From assembly GCF_014170305.1 (NCBI RefSeq), contig NZ_LZZT01000045.1, positions 1 to 64,000 of the forward strand: a stretch of DNA of 64,000 nucleotides, read 5' to 3'. This DNA is from Achromobacter sp. UMC71 (GTDB taxonomy: Bacteria; Pseudomonadota; Gammaproteobacteria; Burkholderiales; Burkholderiaceae_B). Every line of letters starts with the position of its first letter. The first letter of the stretch is position 1. A program made the translations under genes and the position numbers. Of the stretch, positions 1-10,092 are shown piece by piece. The notes under the pieces were generated by a model. That model worked only from the letters and a program-made list of their open reading frames with translations. It searched no databases and was not told the DNA's origin.

Positions 1-1653
1 CTTGCGGCCGGGCCCGGCGGCGCCACGCTCGACAGCCTGGCCGACGGCTTCCTCTGCATGGACCGCGAGTGGCGCGTACGCTACCTGAATCCCGCCGCCG
101 AACGGCTGTTGCGCCGCAGCAGGCAGGAACTGGTCGGACAGGGCCTGTGGGACACCTGTCCGGACCTGGTCGGCACGGGCTACTACGACGCCTGCCGCGG
201 GGCCCTGCAAACGGACCGCCCCGCCGGCCATACCGGCTACTACGCGCCGCTGGCCACCTGGTTCGAAGCACGCGCCTTTCCCCATGACGGCGGGCTGGCG
301 GTGCTGTTTCGCGACGTCTCGCGCGAACGCGAGGAAACCGCCCAGCTCAGGTATCAGGCCACCCATGATTACCTGACGGGCCTGCCCAACCGGCGCCAAT
401 GCATGGAGACGCTGTCCTGCGCCATCGCCGAGGCGTCGCCGGGGCTGACGGCGCAGAACGCCTCGCTGGCGGTGCTGTTCCTGGACCTGGACCGGTTCAA
501 GGAAGTGAACGACGCGTTCGGCCACGCCGAGGGCGACCTGCTGCTGTGCGACGTGGCCGAACGGCTGCGCAAGTTCCTGACGCCCGCGATCTTCTGCGCC
601 CGGGTCGGGGGCGACGAATTCCTGCTGGTGCTGCGCGGCACCAACGAACGCGCGGCCGAGGCGCTGGCCAATTCGATCCTGAACTCGGTGTCGCGGCCCA
701 GCGACATCCACGGCCGCTCGGTGTCGCTGGGCGCCAGCATCGGCATCGCGATGCTGACCTCGCCCGGCGAATCCGCCGAGATGCTGCTGAACTACGCCGA
801 CGCCGCCATGTACGCAGCCAAGTCGGCGGGCCGCTTCCAGGTGCGGCTGTATCACCGCGAGCTGATGCAGGGCCTGGGCGCGCGCCTGTCGCTGCGCGGC
901 GACATCCAGGGCGCGCTGACCAACAGCCAGTTCGAACTGCACTTCCAGCCGCAGATCAGCATGCACGACGGCTCGCTGTGCGGCGCCGAGGCGCTGCTGC
1001 GCTGGCGCCATCCCACACGCGGCCTGCTCGGGCCCGCCGCGTTCCTGGACGTGATCCTGGATTCGCCGCTGGAATCGGCGCTGACCGAATGGGTCGCCAA
1101 CGCCACCTGCCAGCACATCAGCGAATGGCTGGCCGACGGCCTGCCGGTGCCGCGCATCTCGTTCAACCTGTCGGCCCGCCAACTGGTGGCGCCCGACCTG
1201 GCCGCCACCATCGTGCGCCTGGCGCAGGTGCATGGCGTGCCGCCGACGCTGCTGGACGTGGAGGTCACCGAGAATTCGCTGATGAGCGACGTCGAAAAGG
1301 CCTCGAGCATCCTCATGGAACTGCGCCAGGCCGGCATCTCCGCATCGCTGGACGACTTCGGCTCGGGCTATTCCAGTCTGGCCTACCTGGTGCGGCTGCC
1401 GATCGACACGCTCAAGATCGACCAGTCATTCGTCTGGGCGCTGGGCAAGATGCCCACCGCGACGGCCGTGATCCGGGGCGTGGTGCGGCTGGCGCATTCG
1501 CTGGGCATGCGCACGCTGGCCGAAGGCGTCGAGACCGAAGCGCAGCGGCAGATGCTGATCGAGGAAGGCTGCGACGCCATGCAGGGCTTTCTGTTCAGCC
1601 GCGCACTGCCCGCCAACGCCTTTGCCGCGTTGCTGCGCGACACGCCGCCCTGA
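1..1653 (+). CDS. PAS-GGDEF-EAL cyclic-di-GMP enzyme, 5' end missing
   Basis: This protein probably makes and/or degrades the second messenger cyclic di-GMP. The reading frame is open from base 1 and reads as PAS domain before the first ATG at 58, so the true start lies upstream of the window. Counting from that ATG, PAS sequence covers about residues 1-95. The GGDEF domain has an intact GGDEF signature (184-188), and the EAL domain has an EALLRW signature (311-316), DDFGSGYSS and an AEGVET-type motif. Both catalytic signatures look complete, so bifunctional activity cannot be excluded; which one dominates cannot be told from sequence. No membrane segment lies in the visible part. hslR follows 45 bases later. 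Confidence 0.93.
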   Translation, partial: LAAGPGGATLDSLADGFLCMDREWRVRYLNPAAERLLRRSRQELVGQGLWDTCPDLVGTGYYDACRGALQTDRPAGHTGYYAPLATWFEARAFPHDGGLAVLFRDVSREREETAQLRYQATHDYLTGLPNRRQCMETLSCAIAEASPGLTAQNASLAVLFLDLDRFKEVNDAFGHAEGDLLLCDVAERLRKFLTPAIFCARVGGDEFLLVLRGTNERAAEALANSILNSVSRPSDIHGRSVSLGASIGIAMLTSPGESAEMLLNYADAAMYAAKSAGRFQVRLYHRELMQGLGARLSLRGDIQGALTNSQFELHFQPQISMHDGSLCGAEALLRWRHPTRGLLGPAAFLDVILDSPLESALTEWVANATCQHISEWLADGLPVPRISFNLSARQLVAPDLAATIVRLAQVHGVPPTLLDVEVTENSLMSDVEKASSILMELRQAGISASLDDFGSGYSSLAYLVRLPIDTLKIDQSFVWALGKMPTATAVIRGVVRLAHSLGMRTLAEGVETEAQRQMLIEEGCDAMQGFLFSRALPANAFAALLRDTPP

Positions 1654-1698
1654 CGCAAGCCGCTATCATGTCTGCCTGATATCGCTGCGAACACCAAG

Positions 1699-2079
1699 AT
1701 GGAAAAGATACGGCTCGACAAATGGCTCTGGGCGGCGCGCTTCTACAAGACGCGCAGCCTGGCAGTGGACGAAATCGGCAAGGGCCGCGTGCAGGTCAAC
1801 GGCCAACCCGCCAAGCCGGCGCGCGAAGTGGCGGCCGGCGACCTGGTCAGCATCCGCAAGGAAGACCCTGTCCTGCACGTGCGCGTGATGGCCGTCAGCG
1901 GCGTGCGCGGCCCGGCGCCGGTGGCGCGCCAGCTGTACGAAGAAACTCCGGAAAGCGCCGCCGCGCGCACCCACGCCGCGGAAATGCGGCGCCTGGCGCC
2001 CGAGCCGGCGCTGGACATCGCGGCGGGCCGGCCGACCAAGCGCGATCGGCGGCTGATTGATCAGATGCGCGGGAAGTAA
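1699..2079 (+). CDS. hslR: Hsp15-type S4-domain RNA-binding protein
   Basis: This is a 126-residue heat-shock protein 15 homologue. In the family it binds stalled 50S subunits carrying nascent chains and helps recycle them. The N-terminal S4 RNA-binding domain begins with the characteristic RLDKWLWAARFYKTR stretch (residues 5-19), followed by KGRVQVNGQPAKPAREV. The C-terminal tail is basic (PTKRDRRL), as is usual. Length fits the family. It follows the PAS-GGDEF-EAL gene in the same direction and may be co-transcribed with it. The ATG start is placed at the beginning of the S4 domain. Confidence 0.92.
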   Translation: MEKIRLDKWLWAARFYKTRSLAVDEIGKGRVQVNGQPAKPAREVAAGDLVSIRKEDPVLHVRVMAVSGVRGPAPVARQLYEETPESAAARTHAAEMRRLAPEPALDIAAGRPTKRDRRLIDQMRGK

Positions 2080-2221
2080 ACCGGCAGGAGCCGCCGCCGC
2101 ATTCAAAATGCGCCGCCGGCAGCCAGCGGCGCTTCAGCATTTGCATTCCGACATTGTCGACAACGCCTCAAACCATTTTATGGCGCTTAGTATGGCGACT
2201 TCACGTGACGGAGGGTGAAGA

Positions 2222-3121
2222 ATGCCGAGTGCAGCATTGCCCATGAAAAACACAGCACACCCGCAACAACTGGCGTCATCCCCTTTCCACCTATACGTCC
2301 TGGAACTGGCTGATGGCCATTTCTACGTGGGAATCTCAACGGATGTCGACCGCCGCTTTCGAGAACATCAAGCGGGCGAAGGTGCGGAGTGGACTCGCCT
2401 GCATCCCCCCATGCGCGTCATCTATCGGGAACCCCTGCACACTCTTGACAAGCACATCGCAGAGAAGCGGGAAAGCGAATATACGGCCCAACTCATGGGT
2501 CTGCATGGCGTAAAAAAAGTACGCGGCGGCCACTACACCCAGCGAGATGAAGCCTGGGCAACGCCCGCATTGAAGGCGCATGGTCAGTGGGAACGCATCC
2601 AGTCCGCCCGACTAAGCCGAACCGCTGTCAATACTGACGACAGCTGGAACGACGCCGTAGACGGATTCCTGACTATTGCAACGGCATACCACGACAGTGA
2701 GCCTGAAGATGGTCAGGATGAACGGATGCACGCTGCCGCGCATCGGCTGACGCGTTACCGCGAATGGCGCGATGCGTTCGACCCGATGCTGAGCATCCGC
2801 TTCTGGGGGAGGAAGCTCAGCATCCTGGCAGTGCTGCTGTCCATAAAGTTGCATCGCCCTGTTGGCAGCAAGGTGCCGAGCACCTACGATGTGCTCGCCA
2901 ATGCCATGCTCAGGACCAAGAACGGCGCAGCTGGTTTACGGCATCTGTATCTGCATGCCTGGCAAGCGTATCAACCGGAAGCGACTGAAAATCAGGAACG
3001 GGCGCTAGAGCGATTCCTGCAAATGCTGGACACCCCGGCTGAACTCGACCGTCAATACGATGAAATCGTCTGCGTGCTCTTTCCGGAATGCCGGGCGAGG
3101 CTGCGCGGATACCAGCGGTAA
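2222..3121 (+). CDS. GIY-YIG nuclease-domain protein
   Basis: This 299-residue protein has an N-terminal GIY-YIG-like domain at about residues 20-105: YVLELADG, then FYVGIS, then RRFREHQ. This fold is found in UvrC-type and homing nucleases and in small predicted nucleases. Residues 110-299 are not recognised and include a Trp/Arg-rich helical stretch. The start at 2222 has a strong GGAGGG ribosome-binding site six bases upstream; the in-frame ATG at 2246 is less well placed. Local GC is lower than in neighbouring genes, consistent with acquired DNA. Its DNA substrate and role are unknown. Confidence 0.75.
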   Translation: MPSAALPMKNTAHPQQLASSPFHLYVLELADGHFYVGISTDVDRRFREHQAGEGAEWTRLHPPMRVIYREPLHTLDKHIAEKRESEYTAQLMGLHGVKKVRGGHYTQRDEAWATPALKAHGQWERIQSARLSRTAVNTDDSWNDAVDGFLTIATAYHDSEPEDGQDERMHAAAHRLTRYREWRDAFDPMLSIRFWGRKLSILAVLLSIKLHRPVGSKVPSTYDVLANAMLRTKNGAAGLRHLYLHAWQAYQPEATENQERALERFLQMLDTPAELDRQYDEIVCVLFPECRARLRGYQR

Positions 3122-3195
3122 GGGCTCCACGCACCTCATTTTTCCCAGAGGGGGCTGGCAAGGGCATACACCTGGTGCAAGCCCTTCAACTCCCC

Positions 3196-4347
3196 TTACA
3201 GCGCCCGCCCCACGATCAACGAATCCAGCGCCATCTCCGGCGCGGCGCTCTTGCCTTCGTACGGCAGGCGGCCGATCAGGTAGCGCATGGCATTGAGGCG
3301 CGCACGTTTCTTGCAGTCGGACTTGACCACGATCCACGGCGCATCGGCCGTGTCGGTGTGCGCGAACATCGCTTCCTTGGCGCGGGTGTAGTCGTCCCAC
3401 TTGTCCAGCGAGGCCAGGTCCACCGGGCTCAGCTTCCACTGCTTGAGCGGATGCACCTTGCGTTGCAGGAAGCGGCGGCGCTGCTCTTCCTGGCTGACCG
3501 AGAACCAGAACTTCACCAGGTGGATGCCGCTGGCGACCAGGTTTCGCTCGAAATCGGGCACCTGGCGCAGGAATTCCAGGTATTCCGCTTGCGTGCAAAA
3601 GCCCATCACGCGTTCCACGCCGGCGCGGTTGTACCAGGAGCGGTCGAACATCACGATCTCACCCGCGGTGGGCAGGTGCTGCACATAGCGCTGGAAATAC
3701 CATTGGCCGCGTTCGGTGTCCGATGGTTTTTCAAGGGCTACCACGCGCGCGCCGCGCGGATTCAGGTGTTCCATCATGCGCTTGATGGTGCCGCCCTTGC
3801 CGGCCGCGTCGCGGCCCTCGAACAGGATCACCACGCGCTGGCCGGTCGCCTTGACCCAGGCCTGCAGCTTGAGCAGTTCCACCTGCAGCGCGTATTTCTG
3901 CGTCTCGTAATTGCGCCGCAGCATGCGGTGCTGGTACGGGTAGACGCCTTCGCGCCAATCGGTGGCCAGCTCGTCGTCGGGATTGCGGCGGGTGACGGGC
4001 GCCTGCGCGTTGACCTCGAGCAGCGCGCGATGCACGGCCTGCGCGTCGTCCGGCGACAGCTCCTCGATCACCGAGCGCAGCGCCTCGTGGGCCTGGCCGG
4101 ATTCGCCGACGTTGTAGCGGCGGGCGATGTCGGCCAGCACGGCCGCGGTTTCCTGGCGCGCCGCGCTTTCGCGCGCGCTGACGCGCTTGCGGGCCGTGAC
4201 GGCGCGTTCGATGGGGGGCAGAACGGCCGGCGTTGCCGGTTGCACGCGCTTGGCTGCCGGCACGCGGCGCGCGGCGGCGGTGCGTTTGGCCGCCTGGGGT
4301 TTAGCGGCCTGAGCCGGGTCGGAAACTTGCGGGGTCTTGTCGGTCAT
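3196..4347 (-). CDS. ppk2: Polyphosphate kinase 2 family protein
   Basis: PPK2 enzymes transfer phosphate between polyphosphate and nucleotides. The 383-residue protein has the P-loop GRDAAGKGG (178-186), the Walker B/lid motif FDRSWYNRAG (234-243), and C-terminal KFWFSVSQEEQ and HPLKQWKLSP motifs typical of single-domain class I PPK2. The first 110 residues are an Ala/Lys/Arg-rich extension beyond the usual core and may be disordered or help bind polyphosphate. It is divergent from the gene at 4519, and a perfect FNR/ANR-type box lies 58 bases upstream of its ATG. Whether it favours NDP or NTP synthesis cannot be settled from sequence. Confidence 0.93.
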   Translation of the reverse strand: MTDKTPQVSDPAQAAKPQAAKRTAAARRVPAAKRVQPATPAVLPPIERAVTARKRVSARESAARQETAAVLADIARRYNVGESGQAHEALRSVIEELSPDDAQAVHRALLEVNAQAPVTRRNPDDELATDWREGVYPYQHRMLRRNYETQKYALQVELLKLQAWVKATGQRVVILFEGRDAAGKGGTIKRMMEHLNPRGARVVALEKPSDTERGQWYFQRYVQHLPTAGEIVMFDRSWYNRAGVERVMGFCTQAEYLEFLRQVPDFERNLVASGIHLVKFWFSVSQEEQRRRFLQRKVHPLKQWKLSPVDLASLDKWDDYTRAKEAMFAHTDTADAPWIVVKSDCKKRARLNAMRYLIGRLPYEGKSAAPEMALDSLIVGRAL

Positions 4348-4404
4348 CGAACCTGTCCTTGTTGCGCTTCAGCGCAACCCTAACGTGCGCCGCGGCGCGC
4401 GGCG

Positions 4405-4418
4405 TTGATATGGATCAA
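4405..4418. promoter_or_regulatory. FNR/ANR-type oxygen-response box
   Basis: The sequence TTGATATGGATCAA matches the TTGAT-N4-ATCAA consensus for FNR/ANR regulators perfectly. It lies between the divergent ppk2 gene (start 4347) and the gene starting at 4519. The distance to the ppk2 start codon, 58 bases, suits control of that gene, but either direction is possible. Confidence 0.6.
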
Positions 4419-4518
4419 GACTTGTAACACTTTTGCAGTCTGCGCCTGTAGCTGGCCAGGCCGTTGTCCGATGGCCTGCCGCTACACTGCCGCCATCGCC
4501 TTTGCCGCCCCTATCGCC

Positions 4519-4977
4519 ATGTGGTCACGTCTTAAACGGCTGCTGTCGGGCCCGCCCGCCGCACCCGATCCGCTTGCTGAAACCATCCGCTTCGACGACG
4601 CGGGATTCACGCGAACCAGCGACCTGGCCGGCGCCATGGGCCTGCGCCAATCCTGGCCCTGGGAAGCGGTGCACGAATTCGGCTTTCGCTTCTCGCAGGC
4701 GGTCTTTCCCGACCCCTGGTCGGGCGACTACATGGAAGGCCTGTGGTACGTCCGGGTGCAAGACGACGGCGCGCTGATGGCGGTGGAATTCAACCAGGAC
4801 ATCCTGGATCCGAAGGCGCTGCCGCCCGACCTGTTGCGGCACATGCCCGGCCTGGATCGCGATGCCATGCGCGCGGCGCTGGCCACCGCCGCGCGGGGGC
4901 CGCGCCACTTCGACGGCGCCGGCGAATGGGTCATCTGGCAACGCGTATCCATTGCGCCCGAAAAGCCCGCACAGTAA
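4519..4977 (+). CDS. Conserved hypothetical protein
   Basis: This 152-residue soluble protein has no signal peptide or membrane segment, and I do not recognise its family. It has an acidic, Trp-containing core (SWPWEAVHEFGFRF, YMEGLWYVRVQDDG) and a short hydrophobic start. The ATG at 4519 is preferred because the open frame upstream, from 4405, runs through the ppk2 divergent promoter and its FNR-like box. The following gene begins 36 bases downstream, so the two may form an operon. Confidence 0.7.
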   Translation: MWSRLKRLLSGPPAAPDPLAETIRFDDAGFTRTSDLAGAMGLRQSWPWEAVHEFGFRFSQAVFPDPWSGDYMEGLWYVRVQDDGALMAVEFNQDILDPKALPPDLLRHMPGLDRDAMRAALATAARGPRHFDGAGEWVIWQRVSIAPEKPAQ

Positions 4978-5013
4978 CATTTACATCCAAATATTTCTTG
5001 GCTGCCGCTGACC

Positions 5014-6075
5014 GTGGACACGCGCACCGAACCGACCCTGAGCCTGGACAACGCGCCGCCCGCCCCGCAGCCGGACCCATTGGCTGCGGCCTTGCGCACC
5101 CCGCCCGCCGCCAGTCCCGCCTTGAAGTTCTGGACCTACGCGATCTACGCCGGACTGTGGGCGTTGACGGTCTTGCTGGGCAGTAAAGCGCCGTCGTCCA
5201 CGGACACCCCGACGGCCGTGGGACACGTCATCGGCGCCGGCCTCGCAGTGACCATTCCGGCCTGTATAGCCATCCTGATCCTGTCAGTGTTCAAGCGATT
5301 TCGCACGCCACGCAATCGCGTGCGCATCGCGTTCGGCGTCGGGCTGGCTTTGCTGGGGGTGCTCGGCGCCGTGAGCGGCGTGGGGTTCTACCAGGGCAAG
5401 CAGAAGGCGATCGCCTACGCCGAGATCCGCCACGTCGGCGAGCTGATGCGGACCGCCATGTATGCCGCCGATCATCCGCCGGGCGACGTGCCCGACATCG
5501 ACCCGACGCCCAAGGCCCGCGGGGCCTATGGCCAGATCGAACGCGGCGTGAAGATCCTGCTGGGCCAGCGCCTGGCGCAGTACCGCGCCTACATGAAGGA
5601 GCTGGACGACGTGCGGCTGTCGGAGCTGTTCATCGCCAACCGGCTGGCGCGCGATCGCGGCCTGGTGGAAAGCCGGCTGATCCTGGAGCAATCGCAGCGC
5701 ATCGTGCAGAAGTACAGCCAGCAGAACCAGAAGCTCCTGGCGGACGTGCCCCTGATGATCCGCGGGCTGGACCTGAGCGAGCAGCAGAAGAACCAGATGA
5801 TCGAAGGCGCGCTCAAGGCGCGTCCAACGCAGAAGGCAACGCTTGCGCGCAACTGGGACATCGAGCGCCAGACGCTGGCCGAGTTCGAGAAGATGATCAA
5901 CCTGCTTGACGACAACCGCCGTTCCTGGCGCGCCGAGCACAACGAAATCGTGTTCGACCAGGACCGGCTGCTGGCGCGCTTCCAGGCGCACCAGCAGACC
6001 GTGCGCCGGCTGACCGAGGAACGGACCCGGCTGGAACTGCAGCAGTTCGACAACCTGACGTCGGACCTGCGCTGA
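5014..6075 (+). CDS. Hypothetical membrane protein with coiled-coil-like C-terminus
   Basis: This protein of about 353 residues has a Pro/Ala-rich N-terminus and about three hydrophobic segments (roughly residues 38-57, 70-92 and 105-125). The long C-terminal region is charged and predicted helical, rich in Gln, Glu and Arg. The likely start is GTG at 5014; an in-frame TTG at 4999 is an alternative, and neither has a strong ribosome-binding site. I do not recognise a family. The layout suggests an inner-membrane anchor carrying a helical domain, but no function can be assigned. Confidence 0.7.
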   Translation: MDTRTEPTLSLDNAPPAPQPDPLAAALRTPPAASPALKFWTYAIYAGLWALTVLLGSKAPSSTDTPTAVGHVIGAGLAVTIPACIAILILSVFKRFRTPRNRVRIAFGVGLALLGVLGAVSGVGFYQGKQKAIAYAEIRHVGELMRTAMYAADHPPGDVPDIDPTPKARGAYGQIERGVKILLGQRLAQYRAYMKELDDVRLSELFIANRLARDRGLVESRLILEQSQRIVQKYSQQNQKLLADVPLMIRGLDLSEQQKNQMIEGALKARPTQKATLARNWDIERQTLAEFEKMINLLDDNRRSWRAEHNEIVFDQDRLLARFQAHQQTVRRLTEERTRLELQQFDNLTSDLR

Positions 6076-6133
6076 CCACCGGGTCGCGGCATCGGCCAGG
6101 CACCGCGCACGGCCCTGACCGCGGCCGGCGGGC

Positions 6134-7324
6134 TCAGACCCGGTCCAGCCCCTGCTTGAGGTCCGCCAGGATGTCCGTGGCGGTTTCCAACCCGACCGAC
6201 AGGCGCAACAGCCCTTCGGACAAACCATACTTCTCGCGGTCCTCGGCGGTGTAGCTGGCGTGCGTCATCGACGCCGGATGCTGGATCAGCGTTTCCGGAT
6301 CGCCCAGGCTGACCGCGATGCGCGCCAGCTTCAGGCTGTTGAGCAGGCGGCGGCCCGCATCCAGCCCGCCCTTCAATTCAAACGCCACCAGGCCGCCGCC
6401 CGCCGATTGCTGGCGCTGCGCGATGTCAAAGCCGGCCGTGCCGGACAGGCCGGGATAGAACACGTCGCGCACAGCCCCGTGTTCGCGCAGGAACTTGGCC
6501 ACCTTCAGCGCCGATTCGCTGTGGCGCGCGACCCGCAGCTCCAGCGTCTTGATGCCGCGCAGCACCAGGAATGCCGTGAACGGCGACAGCGTCGCGCCGG
6601 TGAAATAGCGCAGGCCTTGCAGCCGGATCGCGTCGATGTGTTCCTTGCGCCCCACCACGGCGCCGGCCAGCAGGTCGCCGTGGCCGCCCAGGTACTTGGT
6701 AGCCGAATGCAGCACGATGTCGGCGCCGTGTTCCAGCGGCCGTTGCAGCACCGGCGTGGCGAAGGTGTTGTCGACGATGGTGAGCAGGCCCTTGCCGCGC
6801 GCGATCGCCGACACGGCGGCAATGTCCACCAGGCGCAGGTTCGGGTTGGCCGGCGTTTCAAAGTAGACCGCGCGGGTCTTGGGGCCGATGGCGGCCGCGA
6901 CCGTTTCAGGGCGCGTGAAATCCGCGAACACCGCGCGGATGCCCAGGCGCGGCAGGCCTTGCGCGAACAGTGTGAAGGCCGTGCCGTACACGATCTGGTC
7001 CACCACGATCTCGTCGCCGCTTTGCAGCAGCGACAGCAGGGTGGCCGAGATGGCCGCCATGCCGGACGCCGTCACCACGCCGGCCTCGGCGCCTTCCAGC
7101 GACGCCAGGCGCTCTTCCAGCAAAGCCTGGGTCGGGTTGCGGGTGCGGCCATAGACGTAGCCCGCCTTTTCGCCCAGGCGGATCTGGTCGAACGCTTCCA
7201 GGCTGTCCTGGGTGTAGGTAGACGTCAGGTACAGCGGCGGCGACAACGCGCCCTGCTCGTCCAGCGGCTCGTAGCCCAGGTGGATGGCGCGGGTGGCAAA
7301 ACCGTGTTGCGGCGAATCGGACAT
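6134..7324 (-). CDS. Methionine gamma-lyase-like PLP enzyme
   Basis: This 396-residue PLP enzyme belongs to the Cys/Met metabolism family, whose members cleave or replace the sulfur side chain of homocysteine, cystathionine or methionine. The PLP lysine is K210 in [11 protein letters not shown], with D185 in VDNTFATP. Overall similarity by eye is closest to methionine gamma-lyases, and it sits after metQ-metN-metI, which supports methionine breakdown. The residue matching the catalytic Cys116 of the Pseudomonas enzyme appears to be Thr115 in IVYGTAF, so the substrate may differ (O-acylhomoserine sulfhydrylase or cystathionine lyase). The start at 7324 has a GGAG site and avoids a long overlap with metI. 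Confidence 0.82.
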   Translation of the reverse strand: MSDSPQHGFATRAIHLGYEPLDEQGALSPPLYLTSTYTQDSLEAFDQIRLGEKAGYVYGRTRNPTQALLEERLASLEGAEAGVVTASGMAAISATLLSLLQSGDEIVVDQIVYGTAFTLFAQGLPRLGIRAVFADFTRPETVAAAIGPKTRAVYFETPANPNLRLVDIAAVSAIARGKGLLTIVDNTFATPVLQRPLEHGADIVLHSATKYLGGHGDLLAGAVVGRKEHIDAIRLQGLRYFTGATLSPFTAFLVLRGIKTLELRVARHSESALKVAKFLREHGAVRDVFYPGLSGTAGFDIAQRQQSAGGGLVAFELKGGLDAGRRLLNSLKLARIAVSLGDPETLIQHPASMTHASYTAEDREKYGLSEGLLRLSVGLETATDILADLKQGLDRV

Positions 7325-7365
7325 GACGGACTCCAAAGAAAACAGAGGGATGGCGCGACGCGCCA

Positions 7366-8010
7366 TCAACGCTTGTGGTCGGCGCGGCGCGACAGCCATT
7401 CGCCGGTGAATTGCACGATCGACACCAGCGCGATCAGGATCACGATGACCTCGAACATCACGCGGGTTTCATAACGCTCGTAGCCGTAGCGGATCGCCAG
7501 GTCGCCCAGGCCGCCGGCGCCCACCGCGCCGGCCATCGCCGAGGCGTTGATCATGGCGATGACGCTGACGGTCATGCCGCCAATGATGCCGGGCAGCGCC
7601 TCGGGCAGCAGCACGTGGCGCACGATGTGCCAGCGGCGGCAGCCCATGGCGCGGGCGGCTTCCACCAGCCCGTGGTCCACATCGTTCAGGCTGACCTGGG
7701 CGATGCGCGCGAAGAACGGCACCAGGTTGGCCGACAGCGGCACGATCGCGGCCCAGGTACCCAGCGTGGTGCCCACCAGCATCCGCGTGAACGGCAGCAT
7801 CGCCACCAGCAGGATGATGAACGGGATCGCGCGGAAGGTATTCACCGTGACCGACAGCGCCTTGTTCAGACGCGGCTTCGGATACAGGTTGCCCGGCGCG
7901 GTGACGGTCAGCACCACCGCCAGCGTCAAGCCGGCGATGATCGCGATGGCGGCGGAAATACCCACCATGGTCAGCGTCTGCAGAAAAGCCTGCAGGTATT
8001 TATCAAGCAT
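7366..8010 (-). CDS. metI: Methionine ABC transporter permease
   Basis: This is the membrane subunit of a D/L-methionine importer: 214 residues with about five membrane segments. The permease coupling loop [25 protein letters not shown] contacts the ATPase. The chosen start at 8010 makes its ATG overlap the metN stop by eight bases, a common arrangement giving translational coupling; the ATG at 8022 is an alternative. It lies third in the operon metQ-metN-metI-lyase. Confidence 0.93.
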   Translation of the reverse strand: MLDKYLQAFLQTLTMVGISAAIAIIAGLTLAVVLTVTAPGNLYPKPRLNKALSVTVNTFRAIPFIILLVAMLPFTRMLVGTTLGTWAAIVPLSANLVPFFARIAQVSLNDVDHGLVEAARAMGCRRWHIVRHVLLPEALPGIIGGMTVSVIAMINASAMAGAVGAGGLGDLAIRYGYERYETRVMFEVIVILIALVSIVQFTGEWLSRRADHKR

Positions 8011-9127
8011 CGACAGCGACATATCCCAGCACCTTGATCTGATCGGCCACCAGCGCGGCGCGCGCGGCCTCTTCCTGTAGAACGGCGGCGGGCACCGACA
8101 CCAGCAGGCTGCCCTGGGCATGGCCGCGCAGGCGGTCCAGGCCGCCATGCAGCAGCGTCGCGCCCGGCCCCAGCGCCGCCAGCGCCTGCAACGACACGCC
8201 TTCCGGCCGGCCCTGGCCGGTAAAGCGCAGGCGCAGCACTGCCACGCCCGGCTGGCCGTTCAAGGCCGGCAGGTCAGGCACCAGCCGCGCCGCCAGATCG
8301 GCGGGCAGGTCGTGCTGCAAGGGCCGCAGCAAGGCGCGGGTGGCGTCCGCCTGCGGATCGCCGAACACGCGCCAGACGTCGCCATGCTCCACCTTGCGGC
8401 CACCGTCCAGCACCAGCACCTTGTGGCAGACCTCGCGGATCACGGCCATGTCGTGGGTGATCAGCACCACCGTCAGCCCCAGCTTGCGGTTGATGTCCTG
8501 CAACAGCGCCAGAATCGATTGCGTGGTTTCCGGATCCAGCGCGGACGTGGCTTCGTCGCACAGCAGGATCTCGGGGTTGTGCACCAAGGCACGGGCGATG
8601 CCCACGCGCTGCTTCTGGCCGCCGGACAGCTTGGCCGGATAGGTATCGGCCTTGTCGCGCAGCCCCACCAGGTCCAGCAGCGCGTCCACCCGGACCCGCG
8701 CCACGGCGGGCTTCACGCCCGCCACGCGCAGCGGCAGCGCCACGTTTTCCGCCACCGTCTTGGCAGACAGCAGGTTGAAGTGCTGGAAGATCATGCCGAT
8801 GCGGCGCCGCAACCCCACCAGCGCGTCTTCATCCAGGCTGCCCACATCCAGGCCGTCCACCCGCACCCGGCCGGCGCTGGGGCGCTCGAGCATGTTGATG
8901 GAGCGCAGCAACGTCGACTTGCCCGCGCCGCTGCGCCCGATGATGCCGAACACCTCGCCGCGCGCAATCGAAAAGGAAATGTCGGACAGCGCCACCACCG
9001 GGCCTTGCGGCCCCGGGTAGTGCTTCTGCACGGCGTCGAAGACGATATGCGCGTCCGCCGCGCCTTGCGTGGCACCGACCGCGGCCAGCGCGGCCTCGGG
9101 CGGCAGGGAGAATTCGTGCTGGATCAT
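8003..9127 (-). CDS. metN: Methionine ABC transporter ATP-binding protein
   Basis: This 374-residue ATPase drives methionine import. It has Walker A GRSGAGKS, a Q-loop near MIFQHFNLL, the signature LSGGQKQR, Walker [13 protein letters not shown] and the switch His in ITHD. The C-terminal part after about residue 270 has the weakly conserved NIL regulatory domain typical of MetN, which lets methionine inhibit transport in the family. The ORF begins seven bases after metQ ends. A roughly 25-residue N-terminal extension precedes the usual start of the ATPase domain. Confidence 0.95.
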   Translation of the reverse strand: MIQHEFSLPPEAALAAVGATQGAADAHIVFDAVQKHYPGPQGPVVALSDISFSIARGEVFGIIGRSGAGKSTLLRSINMLERPSAGRVRVDGLDVGSLDEDALVGLRRRIGMIFQHFNLLSAKTVAENVALPLRVAGVKPAVARVRVDALLDLVGLRDKADTYPAKLSGGQKQRVGIARALVHNPEILLCDEATSALDPETTQSILALLQDINRKLGLTVVLITHDMAVIREVCHKVLVLDGGRKVEHGDVWRVFGDPQADATRALLRPLQHDLPADLAARLVPDLPALNGQPGVAVLRLRFTGQGRPEGVSLQALAALGPGATLLHGGLDRLRGHAQGSLLVSVPAAVLQEEAARAALVADQIKVLGYVAVDA

Positions 9128-9134
9128 GGCGTGC

Positions 9135-9974
9135 TTAGAAGACCGGGATCACCGAGCCTTCGTACTTGCTCAGGATGAACTGGCGCACTTCCTCGGAGTG
9201 GTAGGCCTTGACCAGCTCGGGCACCCAGGGCGCGTTCTTGTCTTTTTCACGCACGGCAATGATGTTGACGTAGGGATTGTTTTCCTTCTTTTCCACCGCG
9301 ATGCCGTCGCGCGTGGCGATCAGCCCGGCCTGGTAGGCGAAGCTGTTGACGATGGCGGCGGTGTCCACGTCCGGCAGCGAACGCGCCAGCACCACGGACG
9401 CGCTTTCGACGAAGTTCAGCTTCTTGGGGTTGGACGTCACGTCCGCCAGCGTGGCGGTGCCGGTGGCGGGATCAAAGCCATCGCGCAGCGTGATCAGGCC
9501 GTGGTCGCGCAGAATGACCAGCGCGCGCGTCTGGTTGCTGGGATCGTTGGGAATGCCAACCTTGGCGCCGTCGGGCAGGTCCTTCAGCGACTTGTACTTC
9601 CTGGAATAGAAGGCAATGGGCGAGATCAGCGTGTTCGCCACCGGCACCAGCTTGTAGCCGCGCTGCTTGATCTGGTCGTTCAGGAAGGGAATGTGCTGGA
9701 AGGCGTTGGCTTCCAGGTCGCCGTTGTTCAGCGCCTCGTTGGGGCTGGCGGTGCCGGTGATGACCACGGGCTCGACGGCCAGGCCGTTCTTCTTGGCGAC
9801 CTGCGCCACCACTTCCCAGATCTGCTCGTCGACGCCGCCGCGCACCCCCACCTTCAGCGGCTTGGGATCGGCCGAGAACGCCGGTCCGTGGAACATGGCC
9901 GCAGCGGCCAGCACGGCGCCCAGCAGACCCTTGACGAGCGTGCCCGCGCGAACGGAGAAAGTACGGGGAGTCAT
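9135..9974 (-). CDS. metQ: Methionine-binding periplasmic protein
   Basis: This is the 279-residue solute-binding component of the methionine importer (NlpA/MetQ family). A Sec signal peptide ends near AFSA-DPK (about residue 35). There is no lipobox cysteine, so the mature protein is probably soluble in the periplasm rather than lipid-anchored. Family motifs include [15 protein letters not shown] near the mature N-terminus, [23 protein letters not shown] and [11 protein letters not shown]. It is the first gene of the operon that continues through metN, metI and the lyase. Confidence 0.94.
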   Translation of the reverse strand: MTPRTFSVRAGTLVKGLLGAVLAAAAMFHGPAFSADPKPLKVGVRGGVDEQIWEVVAQVAKKNGLAVEPVVITGTASPNEALNNGDLEANAFQHIPFLNDQIKQRGYKLVPVANTLISPIAFYSRKYKSLKDLPDGAKVGIPNDPSNQTRALVILRDHGLITLRDGFDPATGTATLADVTSNPKKLNFVESASVVLARSLPDVDTAAIVNSFAYQAGLIATRDGIAVEKKENNPYVNIIAVREKDKNAPWVPELVKAYHSEEVRQFILSKYEGSVIPVF

Positions 9975-10092
9975 ATGGAAATCGCCTCTAAGTCAATACG
10001 GTTATGAGAGAGACGATTCTAGGGATGGGCCCCGTGCGCGCGAACGAATAGTTGGTTGAGTCCTTATTACAGGGGTGTTTGTTTATGTGGCC

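Noticed and set aside
3088-4383. Plus-strand open frame opposite ppk2
   Set aside because: It mirrors the ppk2 coding region, has unnatural composition, and the minus-strand P-loop gene is clear.
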